Below, piece by piece: positions 7,408 through 16,054 of a stretch of DNA of 64,000 nt. This stretch comes from Streptomyces longisporoflavus. GTDB taxonomy: Bacteria; Actinomycetota; Actinomycetes; Streptomycetales; Streptomycetaceae. Position numbers and translations under genes: made by a program. Numbering within the stretch: position 1 is the stretch's first letter; every line of letters begins with the position of its first letter. Location: contig NZ_BMTR01000002.1 in assembly GCF_014649775.1 (NCBI RefSeq), positions 434,001-498,000 on the forward strand. Direction: 5' to 3'. Below the pieces are notes generated by a model, which did not search any database, was not told the DNA's origin, and worked only from the letters and a program-made list of their open reading frames with translations.

Positions 7408-9231
7408 TCAGCGCAGGGTCATCCGGTACGTCAGCGGGGAGCGGCCGGTGATCAGTACGCGGATGCCGTCCGGAGTGAGGGAGCCGTTCATCCAGGTGTA
7501 GCGCTCCCCCGACTCGACCACGGGAGGCTGTTTGCCGCCCTTTCCGTTACCGGGACCGAAGGTGATCCTGTCCTGGCCCATCGTGTAACTCGCCTCGCCG
7601 CTGACGAGTTGGTAGGTGTCTTCGGCGCCGTCGACCGGCTCCAGACCGTCTCCCGCAAGCTTCCCGCCGCGTCGGAAGCACAGCTCGACGGCCAGCGGCA
7701 CCGCGGACTCGGACACATCGAAGGACAGCTCCCAGCCGCCGTCGTCCGTCTCGCGCACCAGGATCTCAGTGCGCAGTGCCCGGTACTCCTTGGGGCGGTG
7801 CGGGAAGTCCATCGCCGACCAGAAGCGACCGTCGTCGGTGAGCGGGTAGCGGCCGTCCTTGCGCCGGTGGCGGCGCGGCAGCGGTTGATGGAACGCCGCG
7901 CGGACCTCCGCGTGCAGCCGCCACGCATCGCCCTGCCGCTCGAGGCCCTCGGACCGGAAGGGCCCGAGCGAGAAGAACTGCGGGGCCAGACGCAGGGAGT
8001 CGAGGATCGCGGCGCCCTTGCGCATCTTGAAGAACGTGGGGTTGGTGGACAGGCCCGATGAGATGGCGTGCAGCTCGGGCAGGTCCGTGCCGCCGAAGAT
8101 ACTCGCCGTCCGCTCACCGCGGCGCACGCGCACCAGACGGCAGCTGTCGTCGTGGTGCTCGAAGTCGGTCGGCAGCTCCTTGACCGCGGGGAGCTCACGG
8201 GCGAGTTCGGGGCGGTCGAGGACCTCGGCGAGCCGGTCGCCCGGCGGGGTCTCGCCGAAGGTCTGCGCCAAGCCGCGCTCCTGGATCAGCGCGGCCATCG
8301 CCGCGAACGTGCCGTCGCCGTCGCGGATCGCCAGCTCCCGGTACTGGAGCCAGAACTCGGGCAGGTAGCGCAGCGCCGCCTGGTCCTGGCGCCGCGAGTG
8401 GACGGACTCCACCTCGCCGTTGGGCTCGGTGACGTACAGCGAGGCGGTGAGGTTGTCGCGTACGTGCGCGTACAGGTCGCGCCGGTCGTGGAAGCGGGCG
8501 ATGGTCAGCAGGGCCGGGTTGGTGACCACCGCCGAGTAGGTGGGGCTGCGTTCGCTGTACTCGCCGCCCGCGAGCTGGTCGATGCCCTCCGCAAGCCAGG
8601 CGTCGATGCGCCGGGGGTAGGCGGGGTCGGGCCAGCGCCGGTGGATGCGGGAGAGCGCCGAGCACACCAGCCAGCGGTGGTTGGCGGTGTGCACGCCGCC
8701 GTGCGCCAGGCCGGGGCCTGCTTTGCGCAGGATGCGCTCGATGGTGGTCCGCAGCTTGGAGGTGGCCCGCTCGCCGTCCTTGTCGAGCAGGGCGTGGGCG
8801 ATGTTGAGGTCGACGACGGAGAAGGCGGTGTCGGGCGGTGAGTGGACGGCGCCCTGGTCCCAGAGTCCGTCGTCGAACTGCTCGTCGGCGAGGGCGTCCG
8901 CGAGTTCTTGCAGCGGGCCGAGGAGTGCGCCGTCGTGGTGGTGTGCCGATGCGGCGTGCACGTGGACGGAGGTGAGGGTGCGCAGGCTGCGGGCGGCGGC
9001 GCGGGCCTTGCCCCGGTCGCGCAGCTCGGTGATGTTGTCCTCGTACCCGTCCAGGACGGCGGCGGCGCGCGTGTCGGCGGCGCCGGTGAGCAAGGCGAGG
9101 AAGTCCTCGTCCCGCCGGGGCTTTTCGGATGCGGCGCCCTCCGCGGCTGCCGCCGGCTGGGCGGAGATGCCGCCGATGCCCGCGGCGGTGGCGGTCGCGG
9201 AGGTGGCGAGGAAGGTTCTGCGGGCTAGCAC
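7408..9231 (-). CDS. Tat-exported (alpha/alpha)-toroid protein, heparinase / polysaccharide-lyase-like
   Basis: 607 aa from GTG 9231, which has GGAG five bases upstream and overlaps the preceding gene by seven bases; the longer ORF reading to 9486 is a shadow. LARRTFLATSA plus an Ala/Gly-rich segment is a Tat signal. The middle third is helical with VHTANHRWLVCSAL, a pattern of toroid lyases where Asn/His/Arg line the cleft. The last ~200 residues are beta-rich (RFWSAMDFPHRPKEY, ELSFDVSESAVPLAVEL), fitting the beta-sandwich of heparinase- or alginate-lyase-like enzymes. As last gene of an ABC-importer operon it may make the oligosaccharides the importer takes up. The exact PL family is not recognised. 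Confidence 0.6.
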   Translation of the reverse strand: MLARRTFLATSATATAAGIGGISAQPAAAAEGAASEKPRRDEDFLALLTGAADTRAAAVLDGYEDNITELRDRGKARAAARSLRTLTSVHVHAASAHHHDGALLGPLQELADALADEQFDDGLWDQGAVHSPPDTAFSVVDLNIAHALLDKDGERATSKLRTTIERILRKAGPGLAHGGVHTANHRWLVCSALSRIHRRWPDPAYPRRIDAWLAEGIDQLAGGEYSERSPTYSAVVTNPALLTIARFHDRRDLYAHVRDNLTASLYVTEPNGEVESVHSRRQDQAALRYLPEFWLQYRELAIRDGDGTFAAMAALIQERGLAQTFGETPPGDRLAEVLDRPELARELPAVKELPTDFEHHDDSCRLVRVRRGERTASIFGGTDLPELHAISSGLSTNPTFFKMRKGAAILDSLRLAPQFFSLGPFRSEGLERQGDAWRLHAEVRAAFHQPLPRRHRRKDGRYPLTDDGRFWSAMDFPHRPKEYRALRTEILVRETDDGGWELSFDVSESAVPLAVELCFRRGGKLAGDGLEPVDGAEDTYQLVSGEASYTMGQDRITFGPGNGKGGKQPPVVESGERYTWMNGSLTPDGIRVLITGRSPLTYRMTLR

Positions 9232-9836
9232 GCTGTCTCCCCGTGGGGCACGCGTACGCCCCGTACGTCGATGGCGGTGAGTGCGAGGGCAAGGGGGCCC
9301 GGCACGAGGAACGCGAGCGGCAGCATCATCCAGGCGCACAATGCGGCCGCCGCGAGAGCGAGCAGGACCAGGGCGCTGCCGCCCGGGTCCCGCGCCGCGT
9401 CTCCGGCGGCACCGCGCACCGCGGCCCGCCAGTCGGTCAGCGACTCGGGACGGGCGCAGGCGCGCAGGCCCACGATCACGGCGCACGTCCCGATCACCGC
9501 GGCCGTCACGGCGAAGACGCGGGCGCCCGGCAGCCCCGCCCCGGCAAGCGCCAGGTCCGCGGCGAACAGCAGCGCCCCGGCGAGCGCGACGGCTCCTGCG
9601 GCGAGGTCACCGGCACGGAAGCGTTCCCGCAGCAGCGCCATGTACCGCCTCGCGGTGGCGGGTTGATCGTCCCTGGTGCCGCGTACGACCGCGCAGGCCG
9701 TGGAGAGGGCCGCCGGTGCGGTGATCAGTGGCAGGCAGGCGAGGGCCGTGATCACCCCGAGGGCCAGGACATCCGCGAAGAGGGTCATCCGCGGTCCGAA
9801 GATCTCGCCCGTCTCGCGGGCCCGGGCGGCGCTCAT
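9225..9836 (-). CDS. YesL/DUF624-like integral membrane protein
   Basis: 203 aa, start ATG 9836 overlapping the permease stop (ATGA). About five hydrophobic segments are seen (LFADVLALGVITALACLPLI; LAAGAVALAGALLF; ARVFAVTAAVIGTCAVIVG; SALVLLALAAAALCAWMMLP). The GEIFGPRMTLFADVL beginning and size match the YesL/DUF624 family, often encoded beside CUT1 sugar importers. Its role in transport is unproven. It also overlaps the downstream lyase-like gene by seven bases, so the two are translationally coupled. Confidence 0.7.
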   Translation of the reverse strand: MSAARARETGEIFGPRMTLFADVLALGVITALACLPLITAPAALSTACAVVRGTRDDQPATARRYMALLRERFRAGDLAAGAVALAGALLFAADLALAGAGLPGARVFAVTAAVIGTCAVIVGLRACARPESLTDWRAAVRGAAGDAARDPGGSALVLLALAAAALCAWMMLPLAFLVPGPLALALTAIDVRGVRVPHGETAC

Positions 9837-10702
9837 CCCTTGACCCCGGAGTTGGCCATGCCCTCGACCAGAAAGCGCTGGAAGGCCAGGAAGAACAGCA
9901 CGATCGGCAGGAGCGCGATCACCGACATGGCGAACATCGGGCCGAACGCCGACTGGCTGGAGGCGTCCACGAAAGAGCGCAGCGCCAGGGTCAGCGTGAA
10001 CTTCTCCGGCGAGAAGAGATAGATCAGCTGGGTGAAGAAGTCGTTCCAGGTCCAGATGAACGTGAAGATCGCCGTGGTGATCAGGGCGGGCCTGGTGAGC
10101 GGCAGGACGACCAGGAAGAAGCTGCGGAACGGGCCGCAGCCGTCGATCCTGGCGGCTTCCTCCAGCTCGCGCGGCAGGCCGCGCATGAACTGCACGATGA
10201 GGAAGACGAAGAAAGCCTCCGTGGCCAGGAACTTCGGCAGGATCAGCGGCCAGTAGGTGTTCACCATGCCGAGCTGGTTGAAGATGATGTATTGCGGGAT
10301 CAGGACCGCGTGGTGCGGCAGCATGATCGTCGCGATCATGAACGCGAAGAGCGGCCCGCGGAAGCGGAACCGCAGCCGCGCGAAGGCGTACGCCGCCAGG
10401 GAGCAGCTGATGACGTTGCCGAGGACCGCGCCGCCCGCGATCAGCAGGGAGTTGGAGAGCAGCCGCCCGACCGACACGTCGTCGACGCCGTCGAGGGCGG
10501 TCGAGTAGTTCGACCACTCCAGCTTGCTCGGCAGCAGGTTCAGGCTCGCGATCACCTCGTCGGCGGGCTTGAGCGAGGTGGCGACGAGCCAGGCCAGCGG
10601 ATAGAGCATGACCAGGAGTGCGGCCAGGCATCCGGCGTGCAGGGCGACGCGGCGCCAGGGCAGGGGCCGCCGGCCAGCGGTGGTGGCAGTGGTGGTGGTC
10701 AT
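9833..10702 (-). CDS. CUT1 sugar ABC transporter permease (MalG-type)
   Basis: 289 aa, start ATG 10702 in an ATGA overlap with the other permease. Six membrane segments are seen, beginning with a single helix after a short basic cytoplasmic tail. The EAA loop reads ELEEAARIDGCGPFRSFFLV, the ATPase-contact motif of this family. The C-terminus VEGMANSGVKG is typical of MalG-like permeases. It forms the transmembrane pore with the next gene upstream. No ATPase is encoded in the operon; as is usual in Streptomyces, a shared MsiK-type ATPase elsewhere probably energises it. Confidence 0.92.
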   Translation of the reverse strand: MTTTTATTAGRRPLPWRRVALHAGCLAALLVMLYPLAWLVATSLKPADEVIASLNLLPSKLEWSNYSTALDGVDDVSVGRLLSNSLLIAGGAVLGNVISCSLAAYAFARLRFRFRGPLFAFMIATIMLPHHAVLIPQYIIFNQLGMVNTYWPLILPKFLATEAFFVFLIVQFMRGLPRELEEAARIDGCGPFRSFFLVVLPLTRPALITTAIFTFIWTWNDFFTQLIYLFSPEKFTLTLALRSFVDASSQSAFGPMFAMSVIALLPIVLFFLAFQRFLVEGMANSGVKG

Positions 10703-11658
10703 CGCTCCCCCTCGTTCGCGTAGAAGACCCAGGAGCGTGAGGTGCGGAAGAGCACCGCGGTCACGGCTCCGATGGCGATCAGCAGGACCCAGGCCATGGC
10801 GGAGGCGTAGCCCATGTGGGAGGCGACGAAGCCGCGGTCGTAGAGGTAGAGCGTGTAGAAGAGGGTCGAGTCGGCGGGGCCGCCCTTGCCGCCGCTGACG
10901 GCGAAGGCGGGGGTGAAGACCTGGAAGGCCTGGATGGTCTGGAGCACCAGGTTGAAGAAGAGCACCGGGGACAGCATCGGCAGCGTGATCGAGATGAACT
11001 GCCGCCTGCGGCTCGCCCCGTCCACCGCCGCGGCCTCGTACAGCTCGGCGGGAATCTGCTGGAGACCCGCCAGGAAGATCACCATGGGGGCGCCGAACTG
11101 CCAGACCGTCAGGAGCGCCACGGCGAGCAGCGCCCAGCCGGGCTTGTTGACCCAGCCGCCGGTGTGGACGCCCATGCCCGACAGGACGTTGTCGACGGTG
11201 CCGCCGTCGTTGAACACCGCACGCCACACCAGCGCGATCGACATCGAGGCGCCGAGCAGCGAAGGGGCGTAGAAGGCGGACCGGTAGAAGGCCTTGCCGC
11301 GCCGCATGGACTTCAGGGCCAGCGCGACGGCCAGGGCGAGCGCCAGTTGCAGCGGCACGGCAATCACGACGTACGTCAGGGTCGCGCCGACCGAGCGCCA
11401 GTAGCGCGGGTCCTCGGTGAACATCTGGACGTAGTTGCGAAAGCCCACCCAGCGCGGGGCGTTGAACAGGTCGTAGTCGGTGAAGGACAGGTACAGCGAC
11501 ACGGCCATCGGGAGCAGCGTCAGGACAACGGCGCCGAGCACCCAGGGCGAGAGAAACACCCAGGCGGCGCCTTCGCGTTCGCGTTTCCCCCGTGGCTTGC
11601 GCGAAGGCTCGGGACTCTGGGCGCGGGCGGCCTGCACGGGTATGTCGGTGGTGGTCAT
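10699..11658 (-). CDS. CUT1 sugar ABC transporter permease (MalF-type)
   Basis: 319 aa, ATG 11658 overlapping the binding-protein stop by four bases. A ~30-residue basic cytoplasmic tail precedes six predicted helices (WVFLSPWVLGAVVLTLLP first). The EAA loop is ELYEAAAVDGASRRRQFISI. It starts with the MalF-like phrase LSFTDYDLFNAPRWVGFRNY. Partner of the MalG-type permease; together they import the sugar bound by the lipoprotein encoded directly upstream. Confidence 0.92.
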   Translation of the reverse strand: MTTTDIPVQAARAQSPEPSRKPRGKREREGAAWVFLSPWVLGAVVLTLLPMAVSLYLSFTDYDLFNAPRWVGFRNYVQMFTEDPRYWRSVGATLTYVVIAVPLQLALALAVALALKSMRRGKAFYRSAFYAPSLLGASMSIALVWRAVFNDGGTVDNVLSGMGVHTGGWVNKPGWALLAVALLTVWQFGAPMVIFLAGLQQIPAELYEAAAVDGASRRRQFISITLPMLSPVLFFNLVLQTIQAFQVFTPAFAVSGGKGGPADSTLFYTLYLYDRGFVASHMGYASAMAWVLLIAIGAVTAVLFRTSRSWVFYANEGER

Positions 11659-12938
11659 GACCTCACCTCCGCTTTCGCCTCGGTGATGAAGTCCTCCGCG
11701 GCCTCGCGCGGTGACATCTGCTCGAACGACACCTGGTCGTAGTCACGCCCGAAAGTGGTCTGCAGGGCGTTGTCGCCGGAGGGCGGGGCCTGCGGCGGCG
11801 CTTCGAGTTTTCCGTCGACGGAGTCCTGGTAGTCGGCGATGGTCTTGTCGAAGTCCTTGAGTCCGGGACCGATGGCGTCGCGGATCGGCTCGTTGACCGG
11901 GATGCCGCGCGAGGCGCCGAGGATCTTCGCCGCCTTCTCGTCATTGATCATGAAGTCGATGAACGCGGCGGACTCCTCCGGATGTTCGCTGGTGGCCGCG
12001 GCGCCCATGAACATCGAGGGCTTGAAGTACTGGCCGGGCGTGCCGTTCGTGCCCGAGGGCATCGGGCCGAGCGTGAGGCCTTCACCGACGATGGGCGTGA
12101 ATCCGCTGGCGGGCGCGTCCCAGTTGAAGTCGGAGACGGCCTTGCCGCGGGCCAGCGGCTGGTTCTCCACCGTCCCGTCGAGCTGCGTGGTCTGCTCGGC
12201 GGCCGACACCGCGCCCTCGCGCCGCAGCTTGTCGGTGAAGGTCCACCAGCGAGTCAGGTCATCGGCGGTGAATCCGAGCTCGCGGTCCTGGGTGTAGAGG
12301 GTCTTGCCCTGGCCGCGCAGCCACACCTCGAAGCAGTCCTCGCTCTGCCCCGGGTCGACGGAGCCGGGCTTGCCGGTCTTCTTGGCGAGCTCCCGCATGG
12401 CATCGGCCCAGTCGTCCCAGGTCCAGCCGTTGCGCGGGAGCGCGACACCGGCCGCCTTCCACTGCTTGGCGTCGTACACCACCGTCTCGGTGCCGCGGCC
12501 CTGCGGGATCGCGTACTGGGTGCCGTCCACGACGCCGGTGGCCAGGAGCCCGGCGTCGATCTCGTCGGTGCGCAGGGCCTTCTTCTGCTTTCCGAGGTCG
12601 AGGAGGATGCCGCCGGACGCGTACTGGTCGATCTGCCGGTAGTCCAGCTGCATCACGTCGGGGGCGTCGCCGCCCGCCGCCTGGGTGGCGAGCTTCTGCT
12701 TGTACGCCTCGTAGCCGGCGAAGGAGGTCTGCACCGTGATCCCCGGGTGCTCCTTCTCGAACAGCGCGACGGCTTCATGGGTACGGGCCGCCCGGTCGGG
12801 GTTGCCCCACCAGGTGTAGCGCAGCACGGTCTTGCCGCCGCCGCTCGATTCGTCCGAGCCGCCGCAGCCGGTGAGCAGCACGCCGAGCGTGAGCACCGCG
12901 GCCATTGCGCAGGACCTCTTTGTCCTGTTTCCGGGCAT
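11655..12938 (-). CDS. Extracellular sugar-binding lipoprotein of CUT1 ABC importer
   Basis: 427 aa from ATG 12938, with GGAGAGG ten bases upstream. A lipobox LLTGC at residues ~20-24 predicts a lipid-anchored protein. The fold is of solute-binding family 1: LRYTWWGNPDRAARTHEA at the N-terminus, then ITVQTSFAGYEAYKQKL, PDVMQLDYRQIDQYA and the late signature FMGAAATSEHPEESAAFIDF. Aromatic residues (Trp, Tyr) around TYTWWG and NGWTWDDW fit a sugar site. It overlaps the MalF-type gene by four bases. The sugar cannot be named from sequence alone. Confidence 0.92.
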   Translation of the reverse strand: MPGNRTKRSCAMAAVLTLGVLLTGCGGSDESSGGGKTVLRYTWWGNPDRAARTHEAVALFEKEHPGITVQTSFAGYEAYKQKLATQAAGGDAPDVMQLDYRQIDQYASGGILLDLGKQKKALRTDEIDAGLLATGVVDGTQYAIPQGRGTETVVYDAKQWKAAGVALPRNGWTWDDWADAMRELAKKTGKPGSVDPGQSEDCFEVWLRGQGKTLYTQDRELGFTADDLTRWWTFTDKLRREGAVSAAEQTTQLDGTVENQPLARGKAVSDFNWDAPASGFTPIVGEGLTLGPMPSGTNGTPGQYFKPSMFMGAAATSEHPEESAAFIDFMINDEKAAKILGASRGIPVNEPIRDAIGPGLKDFDKTIADYQDSVDGKLEAPPQAPPSGDNALQTTFGRDYDQVSFEQMSPREAAEDFITEAKAEVRS

Positions 12939-12982
12939 GCCGATGACACCTCTCCTCTCCGCTTTCTTGATGGGCGCTTCGT

Positions 12983-13006
12983 CTGAAGGCCTGAAGTCCT
13001 GAAGGC
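12983..13006 (-). repeat. Three exact-period 8-bp repeats between cupin and binding-protein genes
   Basis: CTGAAGGC, CTGAAGTC and CTGAAGGC follow one another with no gap in the 74-base spacer, the only sizeable gap in this operon. A role in mRNA processing or differential expression of the binding protein is possible but only guessed. Confidence 0.7.
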
Positions 13007-13012
13007 GGGCGG

Positions 13013-13759
13013 TTACTCGCCGTGGTACGGAAGCGTGGTGCCCGGCAGTTCGTACTCGTCGCGGCGCCCGCACATCCCGTAGCCGCCGAGGCGCGAAGGA
13101 CGGCTGTCGTACGAGCCCGATCCCGCGAGGTAGCCGGGGGTGCCGGACGCGAGGGCGTCGAGCTGCGCGCCGGTGCGTTCCGCGGTGGCCAGGGCGCCGG
13201 CCCGCCACAGCTCACGCCAGGCGGGGACCTTGTCCCGCACGAGACGGGCCGCCGCCTGCTGGAATGCCAGGTAGGGGCCGTTGTCCCCGGCCCTGAGCGC
13301 ATCGCGCAGCGGCAGGTATCCCTCGACAGCCAGGTCACGGCGTTTGCGGGCGGCGGCCTCCGCCTCCGGGCCCTCCTTCGCGGGGAGCTTCGCCGCGGCG
13401 GCGTACCGCTCGGGATCGGCGAGCACGTCGGGCGGGAAGGTGAAGACGGCGTCCCCGGCCTCGGGCAGGCCGCTGTTCTGCATCAGGACCGTGATCCGCA
13501 GATCGCTGCCCTGCACCATCCGGTGCACGGTGCCGGGAGTGAACCACGCGACGGTACCGGCTTCCAGGGGGACTTCGCGGTAGCCGTCGGGGCTGAGCGT
13601 CTGGACGGCGCCGCGGCCGCCGGTGACGACGTACGCCTCGGTGCACACCAGGTGCAGGTGCGGGCTGCCGCCGCAGACGCCGTCGGCGGCCTCCCAGTCG
13701 TAGGCACTCAGGTGCGAGAGGCCGACGGCTCCGGGCAGCGGGTGCGGAAGGCTCACCAT
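13013..13759 (-). CDS. Cupin-domain protein of the sugar operon
   Basis: 248 aa from ATG 13759, which overlaps the DUF6807 gene by seven bases. The first ~100 residues form a cupin barrel: HLHLVCTEAYVVTGGRGAV is cupin motif 1 (two His and a Glu as metal ligands), and PGTVHRMVQGSDLRITVLM is motif 2 with the fourth-ligand His. The C-terminal half is helical (RDALRAGDNGPYLAFQQAAARLVRD) and ends GMCGRRDEYELPGTTLPYHGE. It may be an isomerase, epimerase or sensor acting on the imported sugar; no reaction can be assigned. Streptomyces operons of this type commonly contain it next to a DUF6807 gene. Confidence 0.8.
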   Translation of the reverse strand: MVSLPHPLPGAVGLSHLSAYDWEAADGVCGGSPHLHLVCTEAYVVTGGRGAVQTLSPDGYREVPLEAGTVAWFTPGTVHRMVQGSDLRITVLMQNSGLPEAGDAVFTFPPDVLADPERYAAAAKLPAKEGPEAEAAARKRRDLAVEGYLPLRDALRAGDNGPYLAFQQAAARLVRDKVPAWRELWRAGALATAERTGAQLDALASGTPGYLAGSGSYDSRPSRLGGYGMCGRRDEYELPGTTLPYHGE

Positions 13760-14676
13760 GACAGTCCCTTCAGGTGGGTGGCGACGCGGTCGCGGTCCCA
13801 GGCGCCGTCGGCGACCACGACGCGGTAGCGGTAGGTGAAGGACTGGCCGGGCACCAGCTCGAACTCGTCGAAGAACGCCCAGGAGAAGGCGACGGTGGGG
13901 ATGGGCTCGGAGCGCACGAACCAGTGCGAGTCGTGGATGGCGCTGCCCCCTTCGAGGTTTTCCGGGGCGTGCGCGAAGACGAGCGTGGAGTGTGCGTCGA
14001 CGTCGTCGTGCTCCGCGCTGAAGGCGAGCCAGGGCCCCTGGGTGCCCATCAGCTCGCCGGCGTCCTTCTCGTCGCCGGGGCCGAAGGCGGCGCCGCCGGT
14101 GAAGTCGCGCGGGCCGCGCCACTGCAGGCCGGTGTATCCGGCCATCTCGCGGCCCGCGGTGGTGGGCGAGCCGAAGCGCAGGGGCTCGTCGCGGACGTTG
14201 GTCAGGCGGATCGACCAGTCCAGGGCCCAGGAGCCGGCTTCCTCGTCGACCGAGTGGACGGTGATGTCACGCTCCTCCCTGGCCCACGCCTGCCCGCCGT
14301 TCTCGATCCAGGTGAGCTCCTCCGTGAGGTGGAAGCGGTCGTCCCCGACGTCCAGGGCGGGGAAGCCGTCGTGGCGCATCGATCCGACCCGCTCCGGCAG
14401 GCGCAGATAACCCTCGCCGTGCACATAGGAGTTGCCGCCCCAGAAGTTCTGCCCGGACAGATGGCTCGCGGTCATCTGCAGGCCTTTGTGCCAGCGGTGG
14501 TCGTTCGGCCGGTATCCCGAGACCTGGTGCCCGGCCAGGGTGCGCAGGGGGTGGATGTAGGGCTTGCGGGCCTCGAAGGGGTCCGGGTCCGGGGCGTAGA
14601 CGTAGCTGAGCAGCTCGACGCCGCCCGAACGGACCGTGATCCGCTCGCCGTGGGTGTGGGTGACCTGAATCGTCAT
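13753..14676 (-). CDS. DUF6807 (PmoA-like) family protein
   Basis: 307 aa. The protein has a beta-rich composition and the family features YIHPLRTLAGHQVSGYRPNDHRWHKG split over residues ~40-65, where several His suggest a metal or substrate site, and later GFPALDVGDD and MAGYTGLQWRGPRDF. The family was named after a supposed link to methane monooxygenase but occurs in sugar operons; its reaction is not established to my knowledge. It sits between a Gfo/Idh/MocA dehydrogenase (4-base overlap) and the cupin (7-base overlap). This suggests it acts on an oxidised (keto) sugar intermediate; that is inference. Confidence 0.8.
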   Translation of the reverse strand: MTIQVTHTHGERITVRSGGVELLSYVYAPDPDPFEARKPYIHPLRTLAGHQVSGYRPNDHRWHKGLQMTASHLSGQNFWGGNSYVHGEGYLRLPERVGSMRHDGFPALDVGDDRFHLTEELTWIENGGQAWAREERDITVHSVDEEAGSWALDWSIRLTNVRDEPLRFGSPTTAGREMAGYTGLQWRGPRDFTGGAAFGPGDEKDAGELMGTQGPWLAFSAEHDDVDAHSTLVFAHAPENLEGGSAIHDSHWFVRSEPIPTVAFSWAFFDEFELVPGQSFTYRYRVVVADGAWDRDRVATHLKGLSW

Positions 14677-15800
14677 CGCGCGGGGCTCCAGTCGGGGTGG
14701 CTGCCGTGCATGGCCGGGTAGTAGGGGTCGCCGGCGGCGATCTCGCCCGCGAGCACCGGCTTTCCGGTGAACGCCGACTTGTAGAGCGCGGCGGCGAATT
14801 CGAGGGTGCGTCGGGCGTCATTGCCGCTGCCCGGTGGCCTCGCCCCCTGCTCGTAGGCGTCGAGGAGGGCGCCGAGCTGGGCGGCGTGCGAGCTGGGCAC
14901 GTCGGCGGCGGGGGTGCGCCAGGTCTCCGCGCGGCCGGGCTCGACGTGCGGGGCCGGGGTGTAGGTCCAGTCGTCGTTGGAGTGCCCGTAGAGGTGGGTG
15001 AGTTCGACCGTGGCGTCGTCGCAGTCGATGCGGATGCGGCTGACCTCGTCCGGGGACAGGACGCTGTTGACGACGGTGGCGAGCGCCCCGCTCTCGAAGC
15101 GCACCAGAGCGGTCGACACGTCCTCGCTCTCGGTGTCGTGGACGAGACGGGCCGCCATGGCGCGCACCTCGGTCCAGTCGCCGAGCAGATGCAGGAGCAG
15201 GTCGAACTGGTGGATGCCGTGCCCCATGGTGGGCCCGCCGCCCTCGCTCTCCCAGCGGCCGCGCCAGGGCACCGCGTAGTAGGCGCTGTCGCGGTGCCAG
15301 GTGGTCTGGCAGTGCGCGACGCGGGGTGCGCCGAGCCCGCCGCTCGCGATCAGCTCGCGGGCGTGGACGGCGCCGGAGCCGTAGCGGTGCTGGAAGACGA
15401 CGGAGGCGTACGTGCCCGCGGCCTCCTCGGCGGCGGCGATCTCGTCGTATTCGGCGAGCGAGAGGCACAGCGGCTTCTCGCACAGCACCCACGCGCCGGC
15501 CTTGAGCGCGGCGACGGTCTGGGAGCGGTGCAGCGATGGCGGGGTGCCGATCAGGACGAGGTCGGGACGGACCTCGTCGAGCATGGCATCGAAGTCGGCG
15601 TAGCCCGCCACGCCTTCGATATCCATGCCCATCGTCCCGGCCCGCGTACGGAAGGCGTCGAGCCGGGCGGGGTCGACGTCGACGGCGGCTCTCAGCTCGA
15701 CGCGGTCGTGATGGGCCCGCAGGGCGGGCAGATGACTGCCGGTCACGATGCCGCCGGTGCCGACGACCGCGGCCCGTAGACGAGTGGGGGTGGAGGACAT
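14673..15800 (-). CDS. Gfo/Idh/MocA-family NAD(P)-dependent sugar oxidoreductase
   Basis: 375 aa from ATG 15800, with GAGGAG seven bases upstream; a longer reading to 15983 crosses the operator and is rejected. The Rossmann start is AAVVGTGGIVTGSHLPAL, followed by VLIGTPPSLH and WVLCEKPLCLS, the EKP motif whose Lys is catalytic. The C-terminal domain contains GHGIHQFDLLLHLLG with the family His and Asp. It would oxidise or reduce a sugar or inositol-type substrate. First gene of an eight-gene operon, with a LacI-like operator just upstream of its start. Confidence 0.9.
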   Translation of the reverse strand: MSSTPTRLRAAVVGTGGIVTGSHLPALRAHHDRVELRAAVDVDPARLDAFRTRAGTMGMDIEGVAGYADFDAMLDEVRPDLVLIGTPPSLHRSQTVAALKAGAWVLCEKPLCLSLAEYDEIAAAEEAAGTYASVVFQHRYGSGAVHARELIASGGLGAPRVAHCQTTWHRDSAYYAVPWRGRWESEGGGPTMGHGIHQFDLLLHLLGDWTEVRAMAARLVHDTESEDVSTALVRFESGALATVVNSVLSPDEVSRIRIDCDDATVELTHLYGHSNDDWTYTPAPHVEPGRAETWRTPAADVPSSHAAQLGALLDAYEQGARPPGSGNDARRTLEFAAALYKSAFTGKPVLAGEIAAGDPYYPAMHGSHPDWSPAR

Positions 15801-15816
15801 ACGGTCTCCTCGAACG

Positions 15817-15834
15817 AGCTTAGAAAGCGCTTGC
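15817..15834 (-). promoter_or_regulatory. LacI-family-type operator overlapping the sugar-operon promoter
   Basis: GAAAGCGCTTGC (15823-15834) matches the central-CG palindrome recognised by LacI/GalR-type repressors (general form GAAAGCGCTTTC). On the minus strand it directly abuts a -10-like TAAGCT (15822-15817) about 20 bases before ATG 15800, so a bound repressor would block initiation. No LacI gene is in this window. Confidence 0.65.
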
Positions 15835-16054
15835 ACTGGGGCCGACCCTAGGCACCGCAGGAATGTCAGGACAAGACCTCGGAGCCGAAAACTGAAACGA
15901 CTCAACATATGGATGTCCCGATCCGGTCCGGGCGCACCCGCGAACGTTGCCGGGCGTTCACCACCTCCCCACGCCGCCCCCATCCGAACGCCCCGCCCCC
16001 TCCTTTCCTTCTCCTTCCCCCTCTCCCCCTCCCTCCGCCTGAAGGGAATTACGC

